A DNA stretch of 64,000 nt, from NCBI GenBank assembly GCA_039954875.1, contig CP157202.1:434001-498000 (forward strand). The letters are read 5' to 3'. This document shows positions 51,401 to 59,835 of the stretch, one piece after another. Both the position numbers and the translations under genes were made by a program. Source of the stretch: G039954875 sp039954875. GTDB lineage: Bacteria; Bacteroidota; Bacteroidia; Flavobacteriales; Blattabacteriaceae. The notes under the pieces are model-generated. The model had not been told where the DNA came from, made no database searches, and worked only from the letters and a program-made list of their open reading frames with translations. The stretch's first letter is position 1. Every line of letters starts with the position of its first letter.

Positions 51401-52721
51401 CACGGTTCAATAAGACGGGATGTCCTTTCAAAACATTTTCCAAGATATCCCATACTACAGGTTCTTTTTTGTCGACGAGTTTTTTGGCTGACTTGACAGT
51501 CTTGACGATGCCACGTTCGATCAATTTTCGGATTATGAAAGGTTTGTAAAGTTCTGCAGCCATATCTTTAGGCAAACCACACTCATGTAATTTGAGTTGA
51601 GGGCCTACGACGATCACTGAGCGAGCTGAGTAGTCTACACGTTTACCTAAGAGGTTTTGTCGAAAACGTCCTTGTTTTCCTTTCAGCGAATCGGATAGGG
51701 ATTTTAAAGGACGATTGGCATCGGATTTGACCGCAGAGACTTTCCTCGAATTATCAAAGAGGGAGTCCACTGCTTCTTGCAGCATACGTCTTTCATTGCG
51801 AAGGATCACCTCAGGGGCTTTGATTTCTATTAATCGTTTCAAACGGTTGTTTCGGAGGAGCACTCGGCGATATAGATCATTTAAATCGGAAGTGGCATAA
51901 CGTCCCCCATCCAAAGGTACCAACGGACGCAACTCGGGAGGTATGACCGACAATACATTGATAATCATCCAAACGGGATTACTTCCTTTTTTCTGCCCTT
52001 CGCGGAAAGCTTCTACCACCTGCAAACGTTTCAGGGCTTCGGTACGGCGTTGCTTGGAAATCTCATGGTGTGCTTGATGACGCAACTCGTAAGATAGTGT
52101 GTCGAGATCTAGACGTTTCAAAAGGTCTTGCAAACAATCGGCTCCCATCTTAGCGATGAACTTATCAGGATCTGTATCATCTAAATGTTGGTTTTCTTGG
52201 GGGAGCGAGTCCAAGATATCGAGATATTCTTCTTCTGTAAGAAAGTCCAATCTTTCAAGAGCCGTACTATCGGGATGTTTGGCTATACCTGCTTGGACGA
52301 CCACATAACGCTCATAATAGATGATCATATCGAGACGTTTTGATGGTAACCCTAATAGGTATCCGATCTTGTTGGGTGCAGATCGAAAACACCAGATATG
52401 GACTACCGGTACAACCAGACTGATATGTCCGATGCGTTCACGACGTACTTTCTTTTCAGTGACTTCTACACCACATCTGTCACAGACGATGCCCTTGTAG
52501 CGAATACGTTTGTACTTACCACAGGCACATTCGTAGTCCTTCACCGGGCCAAAAATGCGTTCGCAAAAAAGTCCATCACGTTCAGGCTTATGGGTACGGT
52601 AATTGATCGTCTCAGGCTTGAGAATTTCCCCATAAGATTCTTGCAAAATAGATTCAGGAGAAGCCAAGCTAATGGTAAGTTTGTTGAACTTACTGTTTTT
52701 TTTATTGATTCTTGTCGCCAT
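48462..52721 (-). CDS. rpoC: RNA polymerase subunit beta'
   Basis: RpoC is the largest core subunit and holds the catalytic magnesium site. The 1419-residue protein has the N-terminal zinc ribbon (ECACGKYKRIRYKGIVCDRC), the clamp, the active-site motif AFNADFDGDQMAVHLPLS, the bridge and trigger region, a second zinc site around CESKMGICAMCYGRNL, and a C-terminal domain. It is 52 bp from rpoB and 2 bp from the DUF3467 gene. No abnormality is seen. Confidence 0.98.
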   Translation of the reverse strand: MATRINKKNSKFNKLTISLASPESILQESYGEILKPETINYRTHKPERDGLFCERIFGPVKDYECACGKYKRIRYKGIVCDRCGVEVTEKKVRRERIGHISLVVPVVHIWCFRSAPNKIGYLLGLPSKRLDMIIYYERYVVVQAGIAKHPDSTALERLDFLTEEEYLDILDSLPQENQHLDDTDPDKFIAKMGADCLQDLLKRLDLDTLSYELRHQAHHEISKQRRTEALKRLQVVEAFREGQKKGSNPVWMIINVLSVIPPELRPLVPLDGGRYATSDLNDLYRRVLLRNNRLKRLIEIKAPEVILRNERRMLQEAVDSLFDNSRKVSAVKSDANRPLKSLSDSLKGKQGRFRQNLLGKRVDYSARSVIVVGPQLKLHECGLPKDMAAELYKPFIIRKLIERGIVKTVKSAKKLVDKKEPVVWDILENVLKGHPVLLNRAPTLHRLGIQAFQPILIEGKAIQLHPLVCAAFNADFDGDQMAVHLPLSPEAILEAQILMLASQNILNPANGSPITVPSQDMVLGLYYMTKAMKSTPERTIKGEGLVFSSSEEVEVAYNQKIVELHATVKVRVHKGDIFVEELIETTVGRVLFNQVVPKAVGYINELLTKKSLREIIGKILNLTNVPTTVKFLDDIKELGFYNAFRGGLSFGLGDIIVPKDKKYMIAEAIKQVDIVKMNYNMGLITNNERYNQVIDIWTNTNAMLTEKVMKHMREDRQGFNPVYMMLDSGARGSKEQIRQLSGMRGLMAKPQKTGVGGGEIIENPIISNFFIGLTILEYFISTHGARKGLADTALKTADAGYLTRRLVDAAQDVIVREDECGTLRGVDISALKKNEEIVEPLSDRILGRISLNDICNPTTGELLVAAGEMIDEEDAFRIEEAGIETVEVRSPLTCESKMGICAMCYGRNLSTGQLVQRGEAIGVIAAQSIGEPGTQLTLRTFHVGGTAGNIAESSQIRLKYEGIIEFEDLRTVETEDDSDNKVVVSRSTEMKLISKEGVILMTNNVPYGAILYVNHGAQVAKGNLICKWDPYNAVIIAELAGTVVYEHIEQGLTYQVEIDEQTGFQEKVISEVRNKKLIPTLKIVDDQGEELKVYNLPVGAHLVVANGEKIKVGKILIKVPRKVAKSGDITGGLPRLSELFEARNPSNPAVVSEIDGIVSHGKIKRGNREIIVESKAGELRKYLVKLSSQILVQENDYIKAGTPLSDGAITPNDILNIKGPRVVQEYLVNEIQEVYRLQGVKINDKHFEIIVRQMMRKVEIDDAGDTRFLEGNIEHKDDFIEENENTFRMKVVEDPGDSEQFKAGQIITSRELRDENAVLKYKDKKLVVARSAIPATARPILQGITRAALQTKSFISAASFQETTKVLSEAAVSSKTDYLNGLKENVIVGHKIPAGTGLRKYEEILVGSKEEWAQLVDEN

Positions 52722-52773
52722 TTTACTGTATGATCAAATTTTTTACTGGAATATAAATACAGAAAGGATTGGG

Positions 52774-55700
52774 TTATTCTTCCAAGCTGAGACTGATACT
52801 CAAACCGGCTAATTCATTGGTCAAAACATTGAAAGATTCGGGCATTCCTGGCTCAGGCATTGATTCTCCTTTGACTATAGCTTCAAAGGTTTTGGCTCTT
52901 CCAACAACATCATCTGATTTGACCGTAAGTATTTCGCGCAAGACGTTGGCTGCACCAAAGGCTTCCAAAGCCCAGACTTCCATCTCACCAAAGCGTTGGC
53001 CTCCAAATTGAGCTTTTCCCCCTAGAGGCTGCTGGGTGATGAGTGAATAGGGGCCAATGGAGCGTGCATGCATCTTATCATCGACCATATGACCAAGTTT
53101 AAGCATATAGATTACGCCTACAGTAGCGGGTTGATCAAATCGCTCACCGGTTTCTCCATCATACAAGTAGGTCATTCCAAAACGTGGGAGGCCTGCTTTG
53201 TCGGTGTATTCTGTTATCTGTTCTATCGAAGCGCCATCGAATATCGGGGTGGCAAATTTCTGCCCTAATTCATAACCGGCCCATCCTAAAACGGTTTCGT
53301 AGATCTGACCGATGTTCATCCGAGAAGGTACGCCCAATGGATTTAAAACGATGTCTACTGGGGTACCGTCTTCCAAAAACGGCATGTCTTCATCTCGTAC
53401 TATGCGCGCTACAATACCTTTATTACCATGTCTTCCAGCCATTTTATCACCTACTTTGAGCTTACGTTTTTTGGTGATATAGACCTTGGCGATTTTAACG
53501 ATGCCTGATGGCAGCTCATCGCCTATGGTCACTGTGAATTTTTTACGTTTCAACGCGCCTTGCAGATCGCTGAGCTTGATCCTATATTGGTGTAAAAGTT
53601 CTTCAACCAATTGATTTTTATGTGTATCGGCTGTCCAATCTGAAAAAGAAATATTAACATAATCTTCTATTATACTAAGTAGTTTTTGCGTGAATTTGGT
53701 ACCTTTGGGTATGATCTCTTCATTGAGTTCATTGTAAATACCTTGAGAGGTCTTACCTTGTAAGATGGTAAAGAGTTTTTCCAATAATTGCTCTCGCAAA
53801 TGCAAGAAATGATTTTTATACTCTGCCTCGAGGCGTTCTACTTCTAACTTATCTTGTGCTCTAGACTTTTTATCTTTAATGCTACGGGAAAACAATTTTT
53901 TATCGATTACTACACCAAACAAAGAAGGTTCTGCTTTCAAGGAGGCGTCTTTTACATTGCCCGCTTTATCACCAAAAATGGCCCTGAGGAGTTTTTCTTC
54001 AGGTGTGGGATCGGACTCTCCTTTTGGAGTGATTTTACCGATAAGGATATCTCCAGGTTTGACTTCAGCCCCTATACGGATGATACCGTTATCATCTAGT
54101 TCTTTAGTAGTTTCTTCGCTCACATTGGGGATATCACTGGTGAGCTCTTCCATCCCAAGTTTTGTATCGCGTACATCTAAGGAGTGTTCATCGATATGGA
54201 TAGAGGTAAACAAATCTTCTCGGACCACTTTTTCACTAATCACAATAGCATCTTCGAAATTATACCCCTTCAAAGGCATAAAGGCTACTCTACAATTTCG
54301 TCCGAGTGCCAATTCGCCATTTTCCGTGGCATATCCTTGGCAAAGAACTTGCCCTTTGGTTACTTGCATGCCTTTTTTGACAATTGGCTTAAGCGTAATA
54401 CAGGTGTTTTGATTGGTCTTCCTGAATTTGATCAGATTGTATGTTTTGATCTCCGAATCAAAGCTCACTAAAGCTTCTTCTTCAGTCCTATCATAACGGA
54501 TGATGATCTGATCGGCATCTACGTATTCGACCAAACCATATCCTTCAGCGTTGATCAAAATACGGGAATCTTTTGCTACTAATTTTTCTAGTCCGGTGCC
54601 TACAATAGGTGCTTCGGGTTGTAACAAGGGGACGGCTTGGCGCATCATGTTGGACCCCATCAAAGCACGGTTGGCATCATCATGCTCAAGAAAGGGTATG
54701 AGTGAGGCAGAGATCGATGCAATCTGATTTGGGGTGATATCTATATAATCTACTTGCTTGGGCTCTACTACTGGAAAATCTCCGTCTTTACGAGCAATAA
54801 TACGGTCTGTGACAAAGTTACCTTTTTCACTTAATATTGCATTAGCTTGTGCAATAACTTTGTTTTCTTCTTCTTCTGCGCTGAGATAGACAGGGGGTGA
54901 AGAGAAATCCACCTTCCCATCGCGCACCACTTGATAAGGGGTCTCAATGAATCCCATCTTGTTGATTTTAGCAAAGCTGCACATAGAAGCGATCAAACCG
55001 ATATTGGGACCTTCAGGGGTTTCTATCGGACACAATCTACCGTAATGCGAATAGTTCACGTCACGTACTTCGAATCCGGCACGCTCTCGAGACAATCCAC
55101 CAGGCCCTAATGCAGACAATCTCCGTTTGTGGGTAACTTCAGATAGGGGATTGGTTTGATCCATGAATTGGGACAATTGATTCGTACCAAAAAATGAATT
55201 TATCACCGAAGATAGGGTCTTGGCATTGATTAGGTCGATAGGGGTAAACACTTCGTTGTCACGAACATTCATGCGTTCACGTATCGTACGGGACATACGG
55301 GCTAAACCTATACCGAATTGAGTAGATAGTTGTTCTCCAACGGTCCTGACCCGACGATTGGAGAGGTGATCTATATCATCAATTTCTTTTTTAGAATTGA
55401 ACAATTCATTCAAATACTCTATGATAGCGATGATATCTTCTTTGGTAAGGACTTGATGATCCATGTCGATATCCAAACCTAAGCGCTTATTCAAGCGATA
55501 ACGCCCGACCTCTCCCAAGCTATATCTGGTATCAGAGAAGAAAAGTTTTTCTATAACACCTCGAGCAGTTTCTTCATCAGGAGGTTCGGTACCTCGCAGC
55601 TGTCTGTAGATGTATTCTACGGCTTCTTTTTCAGAGTTGGTTGGGTCTTTTTGAAGGGTATTGTGAATAATGGAATAATCCCCCTTCTTATTGTCTTCCT

Positions 55701-56592
55701 TATGCAAAAGGATGGATTTTACCCCCGAGTTAAGGATCTGGTCGATATACTCTTGCCCTAAGGTGATGTCACGATCCAGGACAACTTCATTCCGCTCTAT
55801 CGATACGACTTCACCAGTATCTTCATCGACAAAGTCTTCATGCCAAGTGTTCAAAATCCGGGCAGCAAGAGTACGCCCCAATGCTTTCTTGACTGTAGAT
55901 TTGCTAATCTTAAATTCTTCAGCTAGGTCAAATATTTCCAAGATGTCTTTGTCTCGTTCGTAGCCAATGGAACGCAAGAGCGTGGTCATCGGCAATTTCT
56001 TCTTGCGATCGATATAGGCATACATCACGTTGTTGATATCTGTAACAAACTCGATCCATGAACCTTTGAAAGGTATGATCCTGGCAGAATAGAGTTTGGT
56101 GCCATTAGTGTGATAAGATTGCCCGAAAAAAACTCCTGGCGAACGGTGTAATTGTGAGACCACAACACGCTCGGCTCCATTGAAAATAAAAGCTCCTGAA
56201 GGGGTCATATAAGGGCACGTACCAAGATAAACGTCTTGAAAAACGGTCTCAAAGTCTTCATGCTCAGGATCTGTACAGTACAGTTTGAGCCTAGCCTTCA
56301 GAGGGACACTATAAGTCAAGTCCCGCTCGATACACTCTTCCATGGAATACCTCGGCGGGTCTATGAAATAGTCTATGAATTCTAGGACGAAATTATTCCT
56401 CGTATCGGAAATAGGGAAATTTTCCATAAAGGCTTTAAACAAACCTTCATTTTTTCTATTTTCAGCCCTAGTTTTCAACTGAAAAAATTCTTGAAAAGAC
56501 TTAATCTGAATATCAAGAAAATCCGGATATGGCACTTGCCTTTTGACTGAGGCAAAGTTGATCCTTTTTGAGGTTTTTTCTATAGCAGTCAA
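52774..56592 (-). CDS. rpoB: RNA polymerase subunit beta
   Basis: RpoB forms the upper jaw of the polymerase with RpoC. The 1272-residue protein has the fork region NQLSQFMDQTNPLSEVTHKR (rifampicin cluster I) with the usual sensitive-type Asp, His and Ser, followed by SALGPGGLSRERAGF. It also has RHGNKG and the C-terminal GGKAQFGGQRFGEMEVWALE. It follows rplL after 107 bp that contains a hairpin. Confidence 0.98.
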   Translation of the reverse strand: MTAIEKTSKRINFASVKRQVPYPDFLDIQIKSFQEFFQLKTRAENRKNEGLFKAFMENFPISDTRNNFVLEFIDYFIDPPRYSMEECIERDLTYSVPLKARLKLYCTDPEHEDFETVFQDVYLGTCPYMTPSGAFIFNGAERVVVSQLHRSPGVFFGQSYHTNGTKLYSARIIPFKGSWIEFVTDINNVMYAYIDRKKKLPMTTLLRSIGYERDKDILEIFDLAEEFKISKSTVKKALGRTLAARILNTWHEDFVDEDTGEVVSIERNEVVLDRDITLGQEYIDQILNSGVKSILLHKEDNKKGDYSIIHNTLQKDPTNSEKEAVEYIYRQLRGTEPPDEETARGVIEKLFFSDTRYSLGEVGRYRLNKRLGLDIDMDHQVLTKEDIIAIIEYLNELFNSKKEIDDIDHLSNRRVRTVGEQLSTQFGIGLARMSRTIRERMNVRDNEVFTPIDLINAKTLSSVINSFFGTNQLSQFMDQTNPLSEVTHKRRLSALGPGGLSRERAGFEVRDVNYSHYGRLCPIETPEGPNIGLIASMCSFAKINKMGFIETPYQVVRDGKVDFSSPPVYLSAEEEENKVIAQANAILSEKGNFVTDRIIARKDGDFPVVEPKQVDYIDITPNQIASISASLIPFLEHDDANRALMGSNMMRQAVPLLQPEAPIVGTGLEKLVAKDSRILINAEGYGLVEYVDADQIIIRYDRTEEEALVSFDSEIKTYNLIKFRKTNQNTCITLKPIVKKGMQVTKGQVLCQGYATENGELALGRNCRVAFMPLKGYNFEDAIVISEKVVREDLFTSIHIDEHSLDVRDTKLGMEELTSDIPNVSEETTKELDDNGIIRIGAEVKPGDILIGKITPKGESDPTPEEKLLRAIFGDKAGNVKDASLKAEPSLFGVVIDKKLFSRSIKDKKSRAQDKLEVERLEAEYKNHFLHLREQLLEKLFTILQGKTSQGIYNELNEEIIPKGTKFTQKLLSIIEDYVNISFSDWTADTHKNQLVEELLHQYRIKLSDLQGALKRKKFTVTIGDELPSGIVKIAKVYITKKRKLKVGDKMAGRHGNKGIVARIVRDEDMPFLEDGTPVDIVLNPLGVPSRMNIGQIYETVLGWAGYELGQKFATPIFDGASIEQITEYTDKAGLPRFGMTYLYDGETGERFDQPATVGVIYMLKLGHMVDDKMHARSIGPYSLITQQPLGGKAQFGGQRFGEMEVWALEAFGAANVLREILTVKSDDVVGRAKTFEAIVKGESMPEPGMPESFNVLTNELAGLSISLSLEE

Positions 56593-56640
56593 TTTGAGTG
56601 AGAGTTTTAAATAATGATTATAATAGATATAAATGAAATA

Positions 56641-56669
56641 AATTCCTTAAAATCAACCCTTAAGGAATT
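56641..56669 (-). terminator. Possible attenuator hairpin between rplL and rpoB
   Basis: Arms AATTCCTTAA (56641-56650) and TTAAGGAATT (56660-56669) form a perfect 10-bp stem with a 9-nt loop. On the minus strand it is followed by TATTTC. It lies between rplL and rpoB, where E. coli has an attenuator, so it could set the ratio of ribosomal protein to polymerase transcripts. The weak U-run makes it a partial terminator at best. Confidence 0.4.
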
Positions 56670-56699
56670 TTTTTACTTAAAATTACCGCGATAATCTTA

Positions 56700-57074
56700 T
56701 TATGTTAATTCTATTTCGGCTCCGGTTTCTTCGAGCTGTTTTTTCAGACCTTCTGCTTCCTCTTTGTTCGCTCCTTGTTTCAACACGGCTTTGGGGGCAG
56801 CGTCAACCAATTCTTTAGCTTCGGTAAGGGTCTTGCCCATAAGTTCTTTGACTGCCTTGATCACTTTAAGTTTGGTCGCTCCAGCTGATTTGAGGACAAT
56901 ATCAAAAGCGGATTTTTCTTCCACTTGTTCTGCTGTGCCTCCTATTATAGGTGCAGCTACGGCTGCTGCTGCGGGTTCAATGCCATGTTTTTCTTTCAAG
57001 ACGTTGGCCAATTTGTTAACATCTTTCACGGTTAAATTTACTAAGTGTTCTGCTAATTGTTCTACTGTTGCCAT
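56700..57074 (-). CDS. rplL: Ribosomal protein L7/L12
   Basis: L7/L12 forms the flexible stalk of the 50S subunit that recruits translation factors. The 124-residue protein has the N-terminal dimerisation helix (EQLAEHLVNLTVKDVNKLANVL), an alanine-rich hinge (AAAAVAAPIIGG, about residues 36-47), and the globular C-terminal domain starting EKSAFDIVLKSAG. It belongs to the rplKAJL-rpoBC run. Confidence 0.97.
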   Translation of the reverse strand: MATVEQLAEHLVNLTVKDVNKLANVLKEKHGIEPAAAAVAAPIIGGTAEQVEEKSAFDIVLKSAGATKLKVIKAVKELMGKTLTEAKELVDAAPKAVLKQGANKEEAEGLKKQLEETGAEIELT

Positions 57075-57129
57075 TTTAAAACTTGATTTTTTTGTTAAAT
57101 TTGTTTTACTGATTAATGATTGCGTGGAC

Positions 57130-57660
57130 TTATTTTTTCAATAAAACTTCAAGAAGGCTTGAGACTTTATGGCCACTTGATTGTAAAGCTGAAACCACAT
57201 GCTTGAGCGGAGATTGCAACAAACTGATGATTTCTCCGATCAATTCTTCTCGGGACTTGATATTACTCAAAGATTCGAGATTTTGATCTCCTATATAAAA
57301 ACTTTCCTCGGCATAGGCTCCCTTGAGAAAAGGTTTTTTATGCTTTGCCTTGTGCCTGAAAGTCTTGATGACTTTCGCTGGAGCATTGTTGATCTCAGCA
57401 GTAATCAGGGAAGTGTTTCCTTTCAACAGATCATAAAAAGGATCAAAGGATTTATTCCCTACTGCTTGCATAGCTTTCTTGAGCAAGGTATTTTTAACAA
57501 CTTGCAACTTGACTTGCGCATTGAAGCAGTCTCTCCTAAAATCAGAGGTTTGTTGAGCATTTATACCGGAGATATCTGTCAGGTAGATCGTATTGTTTTC
57601 AGATAATATAGTAGTTAGATCTTCTACGGTTTTTATTTTTTCTTCTTTTGTCATGATCAT
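57130..57660 (-). CDS. rplJ: Ribosomal protein L10
   Basis: L10 anchors the L7/L12 stalk to 23S rRNA. The 176-residue protein starts MIMTKEEKIKTVEDL (the true start may be the third codon), has the RNA-binding N-terminal domain (KLQVVKNTLLKKAM) and ends with the helix that binds L7/L12. It begins only 9 bp after rplA, so the long leader that carries L10 autoregulation in E. coli is absent here. Confidence 0.96.
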   Translation of the reverse strand: MIMTKEEKIKTVEDLTTILSENNTIYLTDISGINAQQTSDFRRDCFNAQVKLQVVKNTLLKKAMQAVGNKSFDPFYDLLKGNTSLITAEINNAPAKVIKTFRHKAKHKKPFLKGAYAEESFYIGDQNLESLSNIKSREELIGEIISLLQSPLKHVVSALQSSGHKVSSLLEVLLKK

Positions 57661-57669
57661 CTCAATTTT

Positions 57670-58359
57670 TTATACACTTTTAGGATCCACGGCAATACCT
57701 AGACTCATTGTACTTGATAAATAAATACTTTTCATATAAGTACCTTTGGCTGTAGAGGGTTTTAGGCGATGCAACGTATGGATCAACTCAGCAGCATTGC
57801 TGCTGAGTTGATCCGGGGCAAAAGAAGATTTACCGATACAGGCATGGACGATGCCATAGCGGTCTACTTTGAAATTTATTTTCCCCGATTTAATCTCTCG
57901 AATGGCCTTACCTGGCTCCATGGTCACTGTACCAGTTTTGGGATTGGGCATCAAACCTCTAGGGCCTAATATCTTCCCTAAAGGGCCTAACTTAGCCATC
58001 ACGGCAGGCATGGTCACGATGATATCAAAATCTAACCATCCATTTTTGATTTTCTCAAGATATTCTTCCAATCCCACGTAATCCGCATCGGCTTTTTGGG
58101 TTTCTGTTGCTTTATCAGAAGTCACCAAAGCCAATACACGTACTTCTTTTCCAGTGCCGTGGGGTAAGGTGACTACACCACGCACCATTTGATTGGGTTT
58201 ACGCGGATCTACTCCTAATCGTATAGCCACATCTATTGAAGCATCAAATTGGATGACAGTAATCTCTTTTACTAATTTGGAGGCTTGCTCCAGTGTATAT
58301 TGCTTGGTATGATCAAATTTCTGATATACTGCTTTTTGTTTTTTGGTTAATTTTAGCAT
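57670..58359 (-). CDS. rplA: Ribosomal protein L1
   Basis: L1 forms the mobile L1 stalk near the E-site and represses its own operon in many bacteria. The start at 58359 (MLKLTKKQKAVYQKF, 229 residues) matches the family length. An upstream ATG at 58512 would add 51 residues that lie inside rplK in another frame and have no L1 similarity. The conserved PHGTGKEVRVLAL and GRILGPRGLMPNPKTGTV-like blocks are present. It starts 11 bp after rplK. Confidence 0.96.
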   Translation of the reverse strand: MLKLTKKQKAVYQKFDHTKQYTLEQASKLVKEITVIQFDASIDVAIRLGVDPRKPNQMVRGVVTLPHGTGKEVRVLALVTSDKATETQKADADYVGLEEYLEKIKNGWLDFDIIVTMPAVMAKLGPLGKILGPRGLMPNPKTGTVTMEPGKAIREIKSGKINFKVDRYGIVHACIGKSSFAPDQLSSNAAELIHTLHRLKPSTAKGTYMKSIYLSSTMSLGIAVDPKSV

Positions 58360-58370
58360 GGGTATAGATT

Positions 58371-58817
58371 TTATAAATGGACGGGGGCTTTTCCAGAGAC
58401 TTCGATACCCATAGATCGTGCCGTACCGGCTACCATAGACATGGCCGACTCGAGTCTGAAACAATTCAGATCCGACATTTTGTTTTCTGCAATGGTTTTT
58501 ATTTGATTCCAATCGACTTTGGCCACTTTGGTACGGTTGGGTTCTTTGGATCCCTTTTTTAATTTTGTTAGTTCAAATAATTGTATGCTTACAGGGGGAT
58601 TACGCACAATAAATTCAAAGGATTTATCCTCATATACAGTGATGACCACTGGACATACCTGTCCTTGTTTGTCTTGAGTACGAGCATTGAATTGTTTGCA
58701 AAAATTCATAATATTTACCCCAGCTCCCCCTAAAATAGGCCCTATTGGTGGAGAAGGATTGGCTGCCCCGCCTTTTATCTTTTCTATTCTTAATCTCTTA
58801 ATGATTTTCTTGGCCAT
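58371..58817 (-). CDS. rplK: Ribosomal protein L11
   Basis: L11 belongs to the GTPase-associated centre of the 50S subunit. The 148-residue protein has an N-terminal domain with the proline-rich GAANPSPPIGPILGGAG and a C-terminal RNA-binding domain ending SMGIEVSGK. The gene opens the rplK-rplA pair and follows nusG by 47 bp. Confidence 0.96.
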   Translation of the reverse strand: MAKKIIKRLRIEKIKGGAANPSPPIGPILGGAGVNIMNFCKQFNARTQDKQGQVCPVVITVYEDKSFEFIVRNPPVSIQLFELTKLKKGSKEPNRTKVAKVDWNQIKTIAENKMSDLNCFRLESAMSMVAGTARSMGIEVSGKAPVHL

Positions 58818-58864
58818 TGCTTAGTTTTTAAAAAAGTTTAAAAAAATCCATACTTTGGGAGCGG

Positions 58865-59413
58865 TTAAATTTTTTCTATTTGGGTGAAATTTAATTCTAA
58901 AGGGGTTTTACGACCAAAGATTAATACGGCGAGTTCTAACTTTCTTTTCTCCTCATTGATTTTCTCTATCGTACCATTGAATCCGTTGAAAGGACCATAA
59001 ATAACTTTTACAGTCTCGCCAATGACAAAGGGGATGTTGATATTTTCATCGCTCTCGGCTAACTCGTCTATTCTACCCAATATCTTATTGATTTCTTCCT
59101 TGCGCATAGGGGTTGGAACTCCTCCTTTCCCTTCGCTCAAAAAATTAATAACACCAGGTATGCTTTTGATCATGTGTAGGGCTTCACCATCCAAATTGGC
59201 TTCAACCATTACATAACCAGGATAATGGATCTTTTCTTTTTGTATCTTTTTTCCATTACGCATTTGAACTATTTTCTCAACGGGTACTAATATTTGACCT
59301 ATATAGTCTTTAAATTCTATGTATTGAACTTCATTCTCTATATAAGATTTAACCTTATTTTCCTGACCACTGATGGTTTTTAGGACGTACCATTTTTTTT
59401 CCACTTGGTTCAT
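58865..59413 (-). CDS. nusG: Transcription elongation factor NusG
   Basis: NusG binds RNA polymerase, alters pausing and can couple transcription to translation. The 182-residue protein has an N-terminal NGN domain (KKWYVLKTISGQENKVKSYI, GYVMVEAN) and a C-terminal KOW motif (ETVKVIYGPFNGFNGTIEKI). It lies between secE and rplK, the classic position. Confidence 0.97.
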   Translation of the reverse strand: MNQVEKKWYVLKTISGQENKVKSYIENEVQYIEFKDYIGQILVPVEKIVQMRNGKKIQKEKIHYPGYVMVEANLDGEALHMIKSIPGVINFLSEGKGGVPTPMRKEEINKILGRIDELAESDENINIPFVIGETVKVIYGPFNGFNGTIEKINEEKRKLELAVLIFGRKTPLELNFTQIEKI

Positions 59414-59456
59414 TTTGATTTCTGAAAAGTTATTTTTTCAGATTTTAAAGCATCAT

Positions 59457-59648
59457 TTAAAAGTGTAGGGAAAACAAATGTCTCAATGCCAAAATAAACA
59501 CCTCATCTATCCCATACAAGACTAAAGACAATGATATCGTTGATAGGGCTACCACCAAGGTAGAGGATTGTAATTTATTCCACTTAGGCCATGTGATGTG
59601 ATAGACAAATTCATCATATACACCGACAAAAAAGTTAACTTTATTCAT
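59457..59648 (-). CDS. secE: Protein translocase subunit SecE
   Basis: SecE stabilises the SecY channel. This is the short 63-residue bacterial form, with the amphipathic segment DEFVYHITWPKWNKLQSSTL, including the conserved TWP motif, and a single membrane span. It lies between tRNA-Trp and nusG, as in many bacteria. Confidence 0.95.
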   Translation of the reverse strand: MNKVNFFVGVYDEFVYHITWPKWNKLQSSTLVVALSTISLSLVLYGIDEVFILALRHLFSLHF

Positions 59649-59670
59649 GATTTATGAACGATCTTCATTT

Positions 59671-59746
59671 TGGCACGGGCGGTAAGATTCGAACTCACGA
59701 CCCTCGGTTTTGGAGACCGATGCTCTACCAACTGAGCTACGCCCGT
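59671..59746 (-). tRNA. tRNA-Trp (anticodon CCA)
   Basis: On the minus strand ACGGGCG pairs with CGCCCGT to form a perfect acceptor stem. The anticodon loop CTCCAAA gives anticodon CCA. A 3' CCA is encoded (TGG at 59671-59673). It lies between tuf and secE. Confidence 0.97.
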
Positions 59747-59835
59747 TCTTTTATCTGCTAAATAAGACGTTTTCCTTAGTGGAGAACATCTTTTAAAAAA
59801 AAAATCATCTTTTTCCTCCTCTAGAGGGTGTTTTG

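Noticed and set aside
53854..54471. A 177-codon frame and neighbours opposite rpoB
   Set aside because: The translation is low-complexity serine/leucine text, typical for the antisense of a conserved gene, and no start signal supports it.
55140..55260. Rifampicin-resistance change in RpoB
   Set aside because: The cluster I residues equivalent to Asp516, His526 and Ser531 are the sensitive type. The Thr in MDQTNP is, as far as I know, normal in Bacteroidota.
58360..58512. N-terminal extension of L1 by 51 residues
   Set aside because: It lies out of frame inside rplK, and the homology to L1 starts at 58359.
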